64,000 nt of DNA. Source: Leeuwenhoekiella parthenopeia (GTDB lineage Bacteria > Bacteroidota > Bacteroidia > Flavobacteriales > Flavobacteriaceae). Positions 38,171 to 45,562 of the stretch are shown here, one piece after another. The DNA lies in the NCBI RefSeq assembly GCF_020782115.1, contig NZ_JAJGMW010000019.1, positions 1 through 64,000 of the forward strand, in the 5' to 3' direction. A model generated the notes under the pieces. The model had not been told where the DNA came from. It did not search any database and worked only from the letters and a program-made list of their open reading frames with translations. The position numbers and the translations under genes were made by a program. Every line of letters starts with the position of its first letter. Position 1 is the stretch's first letter.

Positions 38171-38241
38171 GTATCAATTTTATGGTTTTCAAATATACGC
38201 AAGGCCAAAGCAAACCTGTTTACAAATCATCGTAAATGAAA

Positions 38242-38265
38242 AAAAGCCGCCTGTTGGCGACTTTT
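38242..38265 (-). terminator. Terminator-like hairpin after the OsmC gene
   Basis: Arms AAAAGCCGCC (38242-38251) and GGCGACTTTT (38256-38265) with one mismatch and a TGTT loop. It separates osmC from the downstream WecA-like gene on the minus strand. Confidence 0.6.
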
Positions 38266-38289
38266 AATTTTATATCGTTCTGCAAGAAA

Positions 38290-38709
38290 TTAGGATTCTA
38301 AAGTAGCGTCAAGCGTGATCTCTGCCTTAAGCAGTTTTGAGATCGGGCAATTTTCTTTAGCCTTATTGGCCAACTTTAAAAACTCGTCTTCGCTGCACTC
38401 CGGCACTTTACCGGTTAAGGTTAAATGCACCTTAGTCACCGCACCGTCTTCAAAAGTTACTTTAGCTTCGGTATGCAGATTTTCGGGATTGTAATCTTCT
38501 TCGCCTAAAAACGCAGATAATTGCATGGTATAACATCCTGCGTGAGCCGCTCCGATTAATTCTTCCGGGTTTGTACCTTTTCCATCTTCAAAACGGGTAG
38601 CAAAACCATATTTTGCAGCATCAAGTACACCACTTTCGGTAGAAATAGTTCCCATTCCGGCTTTAATTCTTCCTTTCCAAGTTGCAGATGCGTTACGTGT
38701 AAATTTCAT
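38290..38709 (-). CDS. OsmC-family peroxiredoxin
   Basis: 139 residues. The pair of reactive cysteines typical of OsmC is present: C59 in AAHAGCYTMQ and C121 in KENCPISK, with R39 and E50 (NPEELIGAA) as the other active-site residues. OsmC proteins reduce organic hydroperoxides with thiol partners. It is cytosolic and of normal length. It is a stand-alone gene between the WecA-like gene and the divergent helical-protein gene. Organic hydroperoxide reduction is family knowledge; the physiological substrate is not shown. Confidence 0.94.
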   Translation of the reverse strand: MKFTRNASATWKGRIKAGMGTISTESGVLDAAKYGFATRFEDGKGTNPEELIGAAHAGCYTMQLSAFLGEEDYNPENLHTEAKVTFEDGAVTKVHLTLTGKVPECSEDEFLKLANKAKENCPISKLLKAEITLDATLES

Positions 38710-38845
38710 AGTAGTATTATTTTTCTTTTTTGGTTATATCTAAAACTACTAAGCACAGGACGGTTCTGCAACATTTTAATGATATTTTAGCTTTTGAAAC
38801 ACCAGTATTAACGGGCTTTAACAGCTTTTTGGCTAACTTGCGGGT

Positions 38846-39319
38846 ATGAAGACAGCGACGGTTTCTCAACTAAAGAAAGAATTGCAGCATCGGGACGAGG
38901 CAGACCTGCTCGAAATCTGCCTCAAACTGGCAAAATTCAAGAAAGAAAACAAAGAATTGCTTACCTACCTGCTGTTTGAATCTGATTATGAAACCGGTTA
39001 TGTGGAAAGCGTCAAGGAGCTGATCGCCGAACAGTTTGAGACCATCAATACCAAGAATTATTACTGGATGAAGAAAGGCATCCGTAAGATTCTGAAGGAG
39101 ACCAAAAAATACGCCCGCTACTCCGGCAACAAAGAAACGGAAGTCGCGCTTTTGCTGTATTTCTGCGAAAAAATGACGGAGGTGCGCCCTGCAATACGCA
39201 ACAATAATGTATTGCGAAACCTGTATCTGCGCCAGAAGGAATACATCGCCAAAAAGATCGAAGCGCTGCACGAAGATCTGCAGCTAGACTATATACATGC
39301 ACTTGAAAAATTAGATTAA
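38846..39319 (+). CDS. Conserved-looking all-helical protein of unknown function
   Basis: 157 residues, charged, predicted all alpha-helical (KKELQHRDEADLLEICLKLAKFKKENKELLTYLLFE...). No signal peptide, membrane helix or metal motif is present, so it is probably cytosolic. I recognise no named domain, though the composition resembles conserved Flavobacteriaceae proteins of unknown function. Its stop codon is 1 bp before the ATG of the aldose-epimerase-like gene, so the two are translationally coupled. The function is not inferred. Confidence 0.75.
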   Translation: MKTATVSQLKKELQHRDEADLLEICLKLAKFKKENKELLTYLLFESDYETGYVESVKELIAEQFETINTKNYYWMKKGIRKILKETKKYARYSGNKETEVALLLYFCEKMTEVRPAIRNNNVLRNLYLRQKEYIAKKIEALHEDLQLDYIHALEKLD

Positions 39320-39320
39320 T

Positions 39321-40097
39321 ATGACCACCTTACAACTTGACCAATTAAAAGTACAATTAGATGAAGGTTCACTCGTGAGCTTTAAGGCTAACGGACATGA
39401 ATACATACACCAGGTAGGCAGTCCCGGTTGGGGCAAGTCTGACGACGAAATGTTCCCCATCATAGGCCCTACTGATGAAGCCGGTTTTAAGGTAAAAACA
39501 CCTAAAGGAGATGCGGTTCTAGATCAGCATGGCTTGTTACGCGAACTTAAATACCAATGCGTGGATGCTACAGAAACCCAGGCGGTTTTTCAAAAAACCT
39601 ACACGGCCAATACTCCGGTTAAAAACTCCAAATTCCCGAAAAAATCTAGCGAAGAATGGTTGACCTGGCCTTATGATTTCAGGTTTCAAAAGCAGTTTAA
39701 CCTCAAGCAGGACGCGCTGGAAATTGAATTTATCATCACCGGCCCCGAAGGGATGCCATTTATGCTGGGTTATCATCCCGCATTTAAATTACACAGTGAA
39801 AATCCGGTAGTAGTTACTTCAAAAGAGGAAATTCCATTAAAGGATATTCTCGCAGTAGGCAGCAGGGCTTACGAGGTTGCAGATTGTACCGAGATCACAC
39901 TTAAGGACGCCAAAACACTGCGTATCAGTTCGCAGGGATTTGGCAATTTTATGTTGTGGACCGAAGTCACCAATATGCTGTGCATCGAGCCTGTGAGCTT
40001 TTATCCCTACGCAGTAGAGCAGAAAAATCTGGACAAGGGCTTTAGACAACTCATCAATGAGCCGGCGCGGTTTAAAGTTACCCTGTCTATAGCTTGA
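39321..40097 (+). CDS. Aldose 1-epimerase (mutarotase)-like protein
   Basis: 258 residues. It has the galactose-mutarotase fold pattern: a HEYIHQVGSPGWGKSDDEMFPIIGP N-terminal sugar-pocket loop, DQHGLLREL with the conserved catalytic-type His, an MLGYHPAFKL His motif, and CIEPVSFYPYA with the catalytic Glu near the C-terminus. Family members interconvert alpha and beta anomers of aldoses or sugar phosphates. The sequence fits the LacX-like branch. It is cytosolic, and the start ATG follows the previous gene by 1 bp. The physiological sugar is unknown. Confidence 0.88.
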   Translation: MTTLQLDQLKVQLDEGSLVSFKANGHEYIHQVGSPGWGKSDDEMFPIIGPTDEAGFKVKTPKGDAVLDQHGLLRELKYQCVDATETQAVFQKTYTANTPVKNSKFPKKSSEEWLTWPYDFRFQKQFNLKQDALEIEFIITGPEGMPFMLGYHPAFKLHSENPVVVTSKEEIPLKDILAVGSRAYEVADCTEITLKDAKTLRISSQGFGNFMLWTEVTNMLCIEPVSFYPYAVEQKNLDKGFRQLINEPARFKVTLSIA

Positions 40098-40146
40098 AGC
40101 AACCTTTTGAGCTTACCTGCATCTCAGTTTAGTAAAACTCTTAACT

Positions 40147-40686
40147 ATGAAAAAGATTCTGTTTCTCACGTTGCTTTGTCTTATTAATTATTCCTGCTCC
40201 AATGATGTAGACGAAAGCGAGGTTGTATCAATGCGTGTTAATCATTATCAGACCACTGCTATAGGATTGTCACCCCAACTGGTTTTGATGGTTCAGGAAG
40301 GCAATGCAATTGGGTCATCTGAATGGTCCTATTTGTACGAAGGCATTTCTGGTTTTGACTACGTTGCAGGCAAAACCTATGATCTCACTGTTAAGAAAGA
40401 ACGTATCACTAATCCACCCGCCGACGCAAGTACTATTCAATATTCATTAATACGAATACAGTCAACTGAAGAAATTGACGCTGATGTTTCCTTTAAATTG
40501 GCTTTAAAAATCAACGGCGAAAATTTTGTAACCGGTACTTCGCAACTCTCAATTCTTAATGAAATTGACATCACCTGCACTAGTTTTTGTGAAGAACTTC
40601 AGACTAAACTACAAGATCAGGATTTCGTTTATGGCACCTTCAAACGCCTGGGCCTACAAAATCTTGAATTAATTTCGGTAGAATAA
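40147..40686 (+). CDS. DUF4377-like lipoprotein
   Basis: 179 residues. The signal peptide ends in lipobox NYSC (Cys17). The segment of about 60-110 (WSYLYEGISGFDYVAGKTYDLTVKKERI followed by NPPADASTIQYSLI) closely resembles the DUF4377 domain found in heat-shock and META-type lipoproteins. No enzyme motif was found. A C-terminal part with two cysteines (CTSFCEEL) may form a disulphide. It is membrane-anchored in the periplasm or on the surface. It lies 49 bp after the epimerase gene and converges with the FAD/Fe-S oxidoreductase, leaving only 4 bp between stops. Function unknown. Confidence 0.75.
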   Translation: MKKILFLTLLCLINYSCSNDVDESEVVSMRVNHYQTTAIGLSPQLVLMVQEGNAIGSSEWSYLYEGISGFDYVAGKTYDLTVKKERITNPPADASTIQYSLIRIQSTEEIDADVSFKLALKINGENFVTGTSQLSILNEIDITCTSFCEELQTKLQDQDFVYGTFKRLGLQNLELISVE

Positions 40687-40690
40687 TAGA

Positions 40691-43615
40691 CTACAATAAA
40701 GCCTCCCGCAAAACGGTCACGGGATGCAATGCCTCGCGTTGTGTCCCGTCTTTAATCTGATGTCTGCAACTGGTACCCGGCGCCACGATAAGCGTGTCTG
40801 AAGGCGCTTTGCGCACAGCGGGAAACAGGGTCTGCTCCCCTATTTGCATACTGAGTTCGTAATGCTCTTTTTCGTACCCAAAAGACCCGGCCATACCGCA
40901 ACATCCGGAAGGAATAAGTGTTGGCTTATAATTTTCAGGAAGGTTGAGCATCGTGAAGGTATGTTCCATCCCGCTGAGGGATTTTTGATGGCAATGCCCG
41001 TGAATCTTGAGTTTTTTCTCTTGCGTGATAAAAGATTTGGAGGTGATATTCCCCAGCTTGATTTCGGCTGCGATAAACTCGTCTATTATAAATACGTTTT
41101 TGGCCAAAATCTTTGCTGCCTCCACATCTTCACTCAGCCGAATGTATTCATCCCTAAAGCCTAAAATAGACGAAGGTTCGATCCCGATAAGCGGATGTTC
41201 TGCATCAACGAGATTCTTAAATGCCTTGATGTTTTTGTCGGAAACCTTAGCAGCTTCCTTTAAAAAGCCTTTTGAAATCATCGAGCGCCCGCTCTCTGCG
41301 TGGTCTATCGTACGCACTTCATAATTGAGGCGTTGCAGGAGCACCACGGCATCTTCACCTATTTGTGCATCCAGAAAATTAGTGAACTCATCTACAAATA
41401 GATAGACAGTCTTAATTGGATTTTTGGGGTTGAAAGCCCGCAGTTTTTTAAGGCGGTTGCGCAAGGTTTTTTTAGCCAAAGGCGGAAGGCTTCGCTCAGG
41501 GGCCACCTCGAGGGTTTTCTTAATCAATTTACCAGTAAGTTTACCGGTATACAAACCGTTTGTAACGCCGGGCACTACCGAAGCAAAGCGGTTGAGATAG
41601 CTGTTAAAGGCGAAAGCACGGGTACGGAGGGAGCTCCCGTTCTCTTTTTTATACTGGTATTCAAATTCAGCTTTTAATGCTGCTACATCCACATTGCTGG
41701 GGCACTCGCTGGCACAGGCTTTACAGCTGAGACACAGGTCAAAAACCTCTTTGAGTTCTTTATGATTAAAAGGATTTTTTCGGGGCGAATTGGTCAAAAA
41801 TTCCCGTAAGGCATTAGCCCTGCCGCGGGTCGTATCCTTTTCATTACGGGTAGCACGGTAACTGGGGCACATGGTTCCTCCGGCCAGTGGAAGTTTTCGG
41901 CAATCGCCGCTTCCGTTGCATTGTTCAGCCGCTCTCAAAATGCCTTCAGAATCTGAAAAATCCATCAATGTTTCTACTTCCGGTTCTTCGCGGTCCGGTG
42001 TATATCTCAAATGCGTATCAAGCGGTTGCGCATCAACAATTTTACCCGGATTAAAGATATGCTGCGGGTCAAAGGCATTTTTAACCGCTTTTATGCGCTC
42101 ATAGTTGGCTTTACCCAGCATCAGCTCCACAAACTCGCTGCGTACAATCCCATCGCCGTGCTCACCACTCAGGGAACCGTTGTATTTTTTTACCAGATGC
42201 GCCACAGCAGTGGTAATTTGACGAAACAGCAGCACATCATCACTTTTCTTCAGGTTGAGAATAGGCCTCAGGTGTAACTCCCCTGCACCGGCATGTGCGT
42301 AGTACACGGCATCCTGATCAAACGTACTCATCAGAGCGGTAAACTCTTTGATATACGGGGCCAGGTCTTCTAAAGCTACTGCGGTATCTTCTATACAGGC
42401 GGCGGTTTTGCGATCGCCTACGATGTTGCCCAAAAGGCCCAGACCGGCTTTGCGCAACTCCAGCGCCTGGTTGATTTCGGGTCCTTCGAGCGTAGGATGC
42501 GCATAACTTAATCCCGATGCATCCAATGTTTCTATTAGCTTAAGAGCCTGCCTGCGGGCGGTATCTAAATCTGCTGCACGTACCTCAAGCATCAAAATCG
42601 CTTTTGGATCGCCCTGAATGAAAAACCGGTTTTTTTGCTGCTCGCGATTATTCAGGGTGCAATCTAAAATCACCTTATCCATCATTTCACAGGCATACAG
42701 ATTATGCTGCATCACCGGCACAACGGCCTCGAGGCAGGCATTGATGGTTTTAAAATGCGCAGCAACCATCACACCTGCTGCAGGTGGAAGTTCGTCAAGC
42801 TTTAAGGTGATCTCTGTAGTAAATGCCAAGGTTCCCTCGCTTCCGGCGAGCAATTTGCACATATTGAAGGCTTCGGGCGTATTGGAAAACACCTCATTAT
42901 TCAACAGGGCATCAAGCGCATAACCGGTGTTACGACGGTGTATTTCGGGCTTGGGATAGTTACTTTTAATTTCGGTCTGAGCTTCTTTGGTATTTAATTG
43001 CTGATACAGCGTATCGTAGATTTTCCCTTCAAGCGTGTTTAGTTTTCGCTTTAGCGCAAATTCTTCCGCAGTTAAATCTTTAAAAACCGCTTGGCTACCG
43101 TCGCTCAAAAGGGTTTTTAGCTCAACTACTTTATCGCGGGTTACGCCATATTGAATAGAAGTTGTACCCGAAGAGTTGTTACCTACCATTCCACCAATCA
43201 TACAGCGGTTTGAAGTAGAGGTATTCGGACCAAAAAATAAACCGTGAGATTCCAGAAAACGGTTTAACTCATCCCGAATGACTCCGGGCTGAACCGTAAC
43301 GGTTTTTTCCTCCTGATTAAAGTCTATGATCCTTGTAAAATGTTTAGAAACATCTACCACGATCCCCTCACCCACACATTGCCCGGCCAGAGATGTACCT
43401 GCTGTTCGGGGAATAAGTCCCACCTTATGTGAGTGTGCAAAAAGAATGAGTTTTTTAAGATCCTCTTCGGTTTTAGGAAATGCCACTGCAAGAGGCAGAC
43501 GGCGGTATACCGAGGCATCGGTCGCATATAAGTTGCGGTGCAATTGATCTAACATCAACTCTCCTTCGAGTGATGCTGTAAGGGTATCGAGGGCTTCGTC
43601 AAGGCTTGTAATCAT
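40691..43615 (-). CDS. FAD-linked oxidase fused to Fe-S and CCG domains (D-lactate/glycolate-type dehydrogenase)
   Basis: 974 residues, a natural fusion. FAD_binding_4/PCMH domain (about 20-245, PRTAGTSLAGQCVGEGIVVD and GGMVGNNSSGT), FAD-oxidase C-terminal domain (about 265-545, ending YNGSLSGEHGDGIVRSE then FNPGKIVD), a 4Fe-4S region (about 570-680, with CNGSGDCRK and CLSCKACASECPSNVD) and a CCG/HdrB-like domain (about 730-970, HGHCHQK and SGCCGMAGSFGYE). Such fusions oxidise 2-hydroxyacids (D-lactate, glycolate, 2-hydroxyglutarate) and pass electrons to the respiratory chain. No membrane segment was found; it may dock peripherally. The exact substrate is not decided by sequence. Confidence 0.9.
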   Translation of the reverse strand: MITSLDEALDTLTASLEGELMLDQLHRNLYATDASVYRRLPLAVAFPKTEEDLKKLILFAHSHKVGLIPRTAGTSLAGQCVGEGIVVDVSKHFTRIIDFNQEEKTVTVQPGVIRDELNRFLESHGLFFGPNTSTSNRCMIGGMVGNNSSGTTSIQYGVTRDKVVELKTLLSDGSQAVFKDLTAEEFALKRKLNTLEGKIYDTLYQQLNTKEAQTEIKSNYPKPEIHRRNTGYALDALLNNEVFSNTPEAFNMCKLLAGSEGTLAFTTEITLKLDELPPAAGVMVAAHFKTINACLEAVVPVMQHNLYACEMMDKVILDCTLNNREQQKNRFFIQGDPKAILMLEVRAADLDTARRQALKLIETLDASGLSYAHPTLEGPEINQALELRKAGLGLLGNIVGDRKTAACIEDTAVALEDLAPYIKEFTALMSTFDQDAVYYAHAGAGELHLRPILNLKKSDDVLLFRQITTAVAHLVKKYNGSLSGEHGDGIVRSEFVELMLGKANYERIKAVKNAFDPQHIFNPGKIVDAQPLDTHLRYTPDREEPEVETLMDFSDSEGILRAAEQCNGSGDCRKLPLAGGTMCPSYRATRNEKDTTRGRANALREFLTNSPRKNPFNHKELKEVFDLCLSCKACASECPSNVDVAALKAEFEYQYKKENGSSLRTRAFAFNSYLNRFASVVPGVTNGLYTGKLTGKLIKKTLEVAPERSLPPLAKKTLRNRLKKLRAFNPKNPIKTVYLFVDEFTNFLDAQIGEDAVVLLQRLNYEVRTIDHAESGRSMISKGFLKEAAKVSDKNIKAFKNLVDAEHPLIGIEPSSILGFRDEYIRLSEDVEAAKILAKNVFIIDEFIAAEIKLGNITSKSFITQEKKLKIHGHCHQKSLSGMEHTFTMLNLPENYKPTLIPSGCCGMAGSFGYEKEHYELSMQIGEQTLFPAVRKAPSDTLIVAPGTSCRHQIKDGTQREALHPVTVLREALL

Positions 43616-43719
43616 AGGCTAAAGGTACAATTATTCACGGATACAGATATTAACAGAGTCTTAGATAAGCTTAACAAAAGATTGGCGTGTGCGCTATTAT
43701 AACTTGTATTTTCTAAAAC

Positions 43720-43727
43720 TACATTTG
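43720..43727 (+). promoter_or_regulatory. Candidate -7 promoter box (TACATTTG) for the small outer-membrane barrel gene
   Basis: Exact TAnnTTTG match; it would start transcription near 43734, about 27 nt before the ATG at 43761. This also argues against the upstream in-frame ATG at 43689. Confidence 0.5.
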
Positions 43728-43760
43728 CACCAATCAAGTATTAACAAACACGAATTTATT

Positions 43761-44243
43761 ATGAAAAAATTATTTATAGCTTTTGTTTTAATCGCCGGCT
43801 TTTCATTTAGCTCACAGGCACAGGAAATCGCTGACAACGCTTTAGGTATACGTCTTGGAGATAATGATGGTTTTGGTGCTGAAATCTCTTACCAACGTGC
43901 TTTAGGCGGAAATAACCGTCTGGAATTAGATTTAGGGTTAAGAGATGGTAGAAATTACGATGGATTTAAACTCGCAGGATTATACCAATGGGTATGGAAC
44001 ATTGACGGTGGCTTTAACTGGTACGCCGGTGTTGGTGGTGGTTTAGCTAGTTATGATTATAATGACGGACCATTCAGAGACGAGAATGATACATTCGTAT
44101 TTGCCGCAGGAGATATAGGTATTGAATATAATTTTGACATTCCGCTTTTAATTTCTTTGGACTTCAGACCTGAGTTTGCTTTCGGAGACTATAATGACGA
44201 TTTAGATTTTGATATCGCATTAGGTTTGCGTTACCAGTTCTAA
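43761..44243 (+). CDS. Small outer-membrane beta-barrel protein (OmpX/OmpW-like fold)
   Basis: 160 residues from the ATG at 43761 (MKKLFIAFVLIAGFSFSSQAQ signal peptide). The upstream in-frame ATG at 43689 lies before a good promoter box and is rejected. The mature part consists of about eight alternating amphipathic strands (NRLELDLGLRDGRNYDGFKLAGLYQWVW, ISLDFRPEFAF) and ends in LGLRYQF with a C-terminal Phe, the signature for outer-membrane insertion. It is likely an eight-stranded barrel of the OmpX/OmpW class. It is monocistronic with a strong terminator behind. Function unknown beyond outer-membrane location. Confidence 0.85.
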   Translation: MKKLFIAFVLIAGFSFSSQAQEIADNALGIRLGDNDGFGAEISYQRALGGNNRLELDLGLRDGRNYDGFKLAGLYQWVWNIDGGFNWYAGVGGGLASYDYNDGPFRDENDTFVFAAGDIGIEYNFDIPLLISLDFRPEFAFGDYNDDLDFDIALGLRYQF

Positions 44244-44262
44244 TAAGAAATCAACACTATTG

Positions 44263-44288
44263 AAAAGGCCGTCGATTGACGGCCTTTT
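44263..44288. terminator. Bidirectional terminator between the barrel gene and bshA
   Basis: Perfect 11-bp arms AAAAGGCCGTC (44263-44273) and GACGGCCTTTT (44278-44288) with a GATT loop and a T run to 44291. It lies between convergent genes. Confidence 0.88.
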
Positions 44289-44333
44289 TTTATGCTTTAA
44301 AGTTTCAGTTTAAACCTGAAAAAGGAAGTGTTC

Positions 44334-45491
44334 TTATTTTGTAAGGGAAGATTTCTTCTTAAGTGCAATGCGCTTAATGGCTTTGGTATACACCTCTTCA
44401 TACAAAGGCACAACCTTTTCTATAGCAAAATTCTGCGCCTGTTCTTTAGCCTGCTTTTTGAAGTTTTTAAGTCCGGCATCGGTGCGTAAAATAGTAAGGG
44501 CGTTTGCAGCCATATCGGTAACATCGCCCACTGCACTAAGAAAACCGGAAAACCCGTGAATATTTACTTCGGCAAGACCTCCGGCATTTGAAGAAATTAC
44601 CGGAACACCGTGCGACATAGCCTCAAGTGCGGCAAGACCAAAACTTTCGGCTTTAGAAGGAAGTAAAAACAGATCTGAAAAACACAGAATTTTCTCTACC
44701 TCGTTGCTATTACCCAAAAACACCACCTTAGCGGCAATGCCCAGTTCAGCAGCCAGATCTTCTGCAGGTCCGCGTTCAGGGCCGTCACCAACCATAATGA
44801 GTTTTGAAGGGATTTTCTTTTGAATCGCGTAGAAAGTCCTAATTACATCAGGGATGCATTTTACTTCCCTCATGTTACTGATATGGGTGATGATGCGCTC
44901 ATTTTCGCTGGCCATTAGCCCGCGCTGACAATCTGTAAACGTATTTTTTACAGTTGCCAAATCAATGAAATTGGGGATCACCTTAATTTTACGCTTGATG
45001 TCAAACAGGCGGTTGGTGTCTTCTTTAAGGCTTTGAGAAACCGAAGTCACCACATCACTTTTATTAATACTAAAGGTAACCGCCGGCTTATAAAACGGAT
45101 GATTACCTACCAGGGTAATATCTGTACCGTGTAGCGTGGTGACCATAGGAATACGTATTCCCTCCTGCTCCAGCATTTTTTTGGCCATATAGCCTGCATA
45201 GGCATGTGGAATGGCATAGTGCACGTGAAGCACATCTATATTATAAGCCTTTATAATGTTTACCAGTTTGCTCGAAAGCGCCAGTTCGTAAGGCTGAAAA
45301 TGAAATAAGGGATACTCCGGTACATTGACCTCGTGGAAAAATATTTTTTCATTGAGCAGGTCAAGGCGTACGGGCTGCTTGTAGGTTATAAAATGAACTT
45401 CGTGACCGCGCTTGGAAAGCGCAATTCCCAACTCGGTTGCGACTACACCGCTCCCTCCAAAAGTGGGATAACAAACTATAGCAATTTTCAT
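44334..45491 (-). CDS. bshA: N-acetyl-alpha-D-glucosaminyl L-malate synthase, BshA (bacillithiol pathway)
   Basis: 385 residues, GT4 glycosyltransferase. The N-terminus MKIAIVCYPTFGGSGVVATELG, the HVHYAIPHAYAGYMAKKML stretch and the C-terminal LLPSKAESFGLAALEAMSHGVPVISSNAGGLAE (split here in two reads) are the BshA pattern. It joins UDP-GlcNAc to L-malate, the first step of bacillithiol, the low-molecular-weight thiol of Bacillota and Bacteroidota. It is cytosolic. No bshB or bshC is visible in this window. The retained E-x7-E motif (ESFGLAALE) is the usual GT4 nucleotide-sugar contact. Confidence 0.93.
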   Translation of the reverse strand: MKIAIVCYPTFGGSGVVATELGIALSKRGHEVHFITYKQPVRLDLLNEKIFFHEVNVPEYPLFHFQPYELALSSKLVNIIKAYNIDVLHVHYAIPHAYAGYMAKKMLEQEGIRIPMVTTLHGTDITLVGNHPFYKPAVTFSINKSDVVTSVSQSLKEDTNRLFDIKRKIKVIPNFIDLATVKNTFTDCQRGLMASENERIITHISNMREVKCIPDVIRTFYAIQKKIPSKLIMVGDGPERGPAEDLAAELGIAAKVVFLGNSNEVEKILCFSDLFLLPSKAESFGLAALEAMSHGVPVISSNAGGLAEVNIHGFSGFLSAVGDVTDMAANALTILRTDAGLKNFKKQAKEQAQNFAIEKVVPLYEEVYTKAIKRIALKKKSSLTK

Positions 45492-45562
45492 CGTCTAAAA
45501 TTACTCAATAATCAGACGGCATCGATTACAAAAGCTTTTTTTTAGAAATAATTAAGAAGTCG

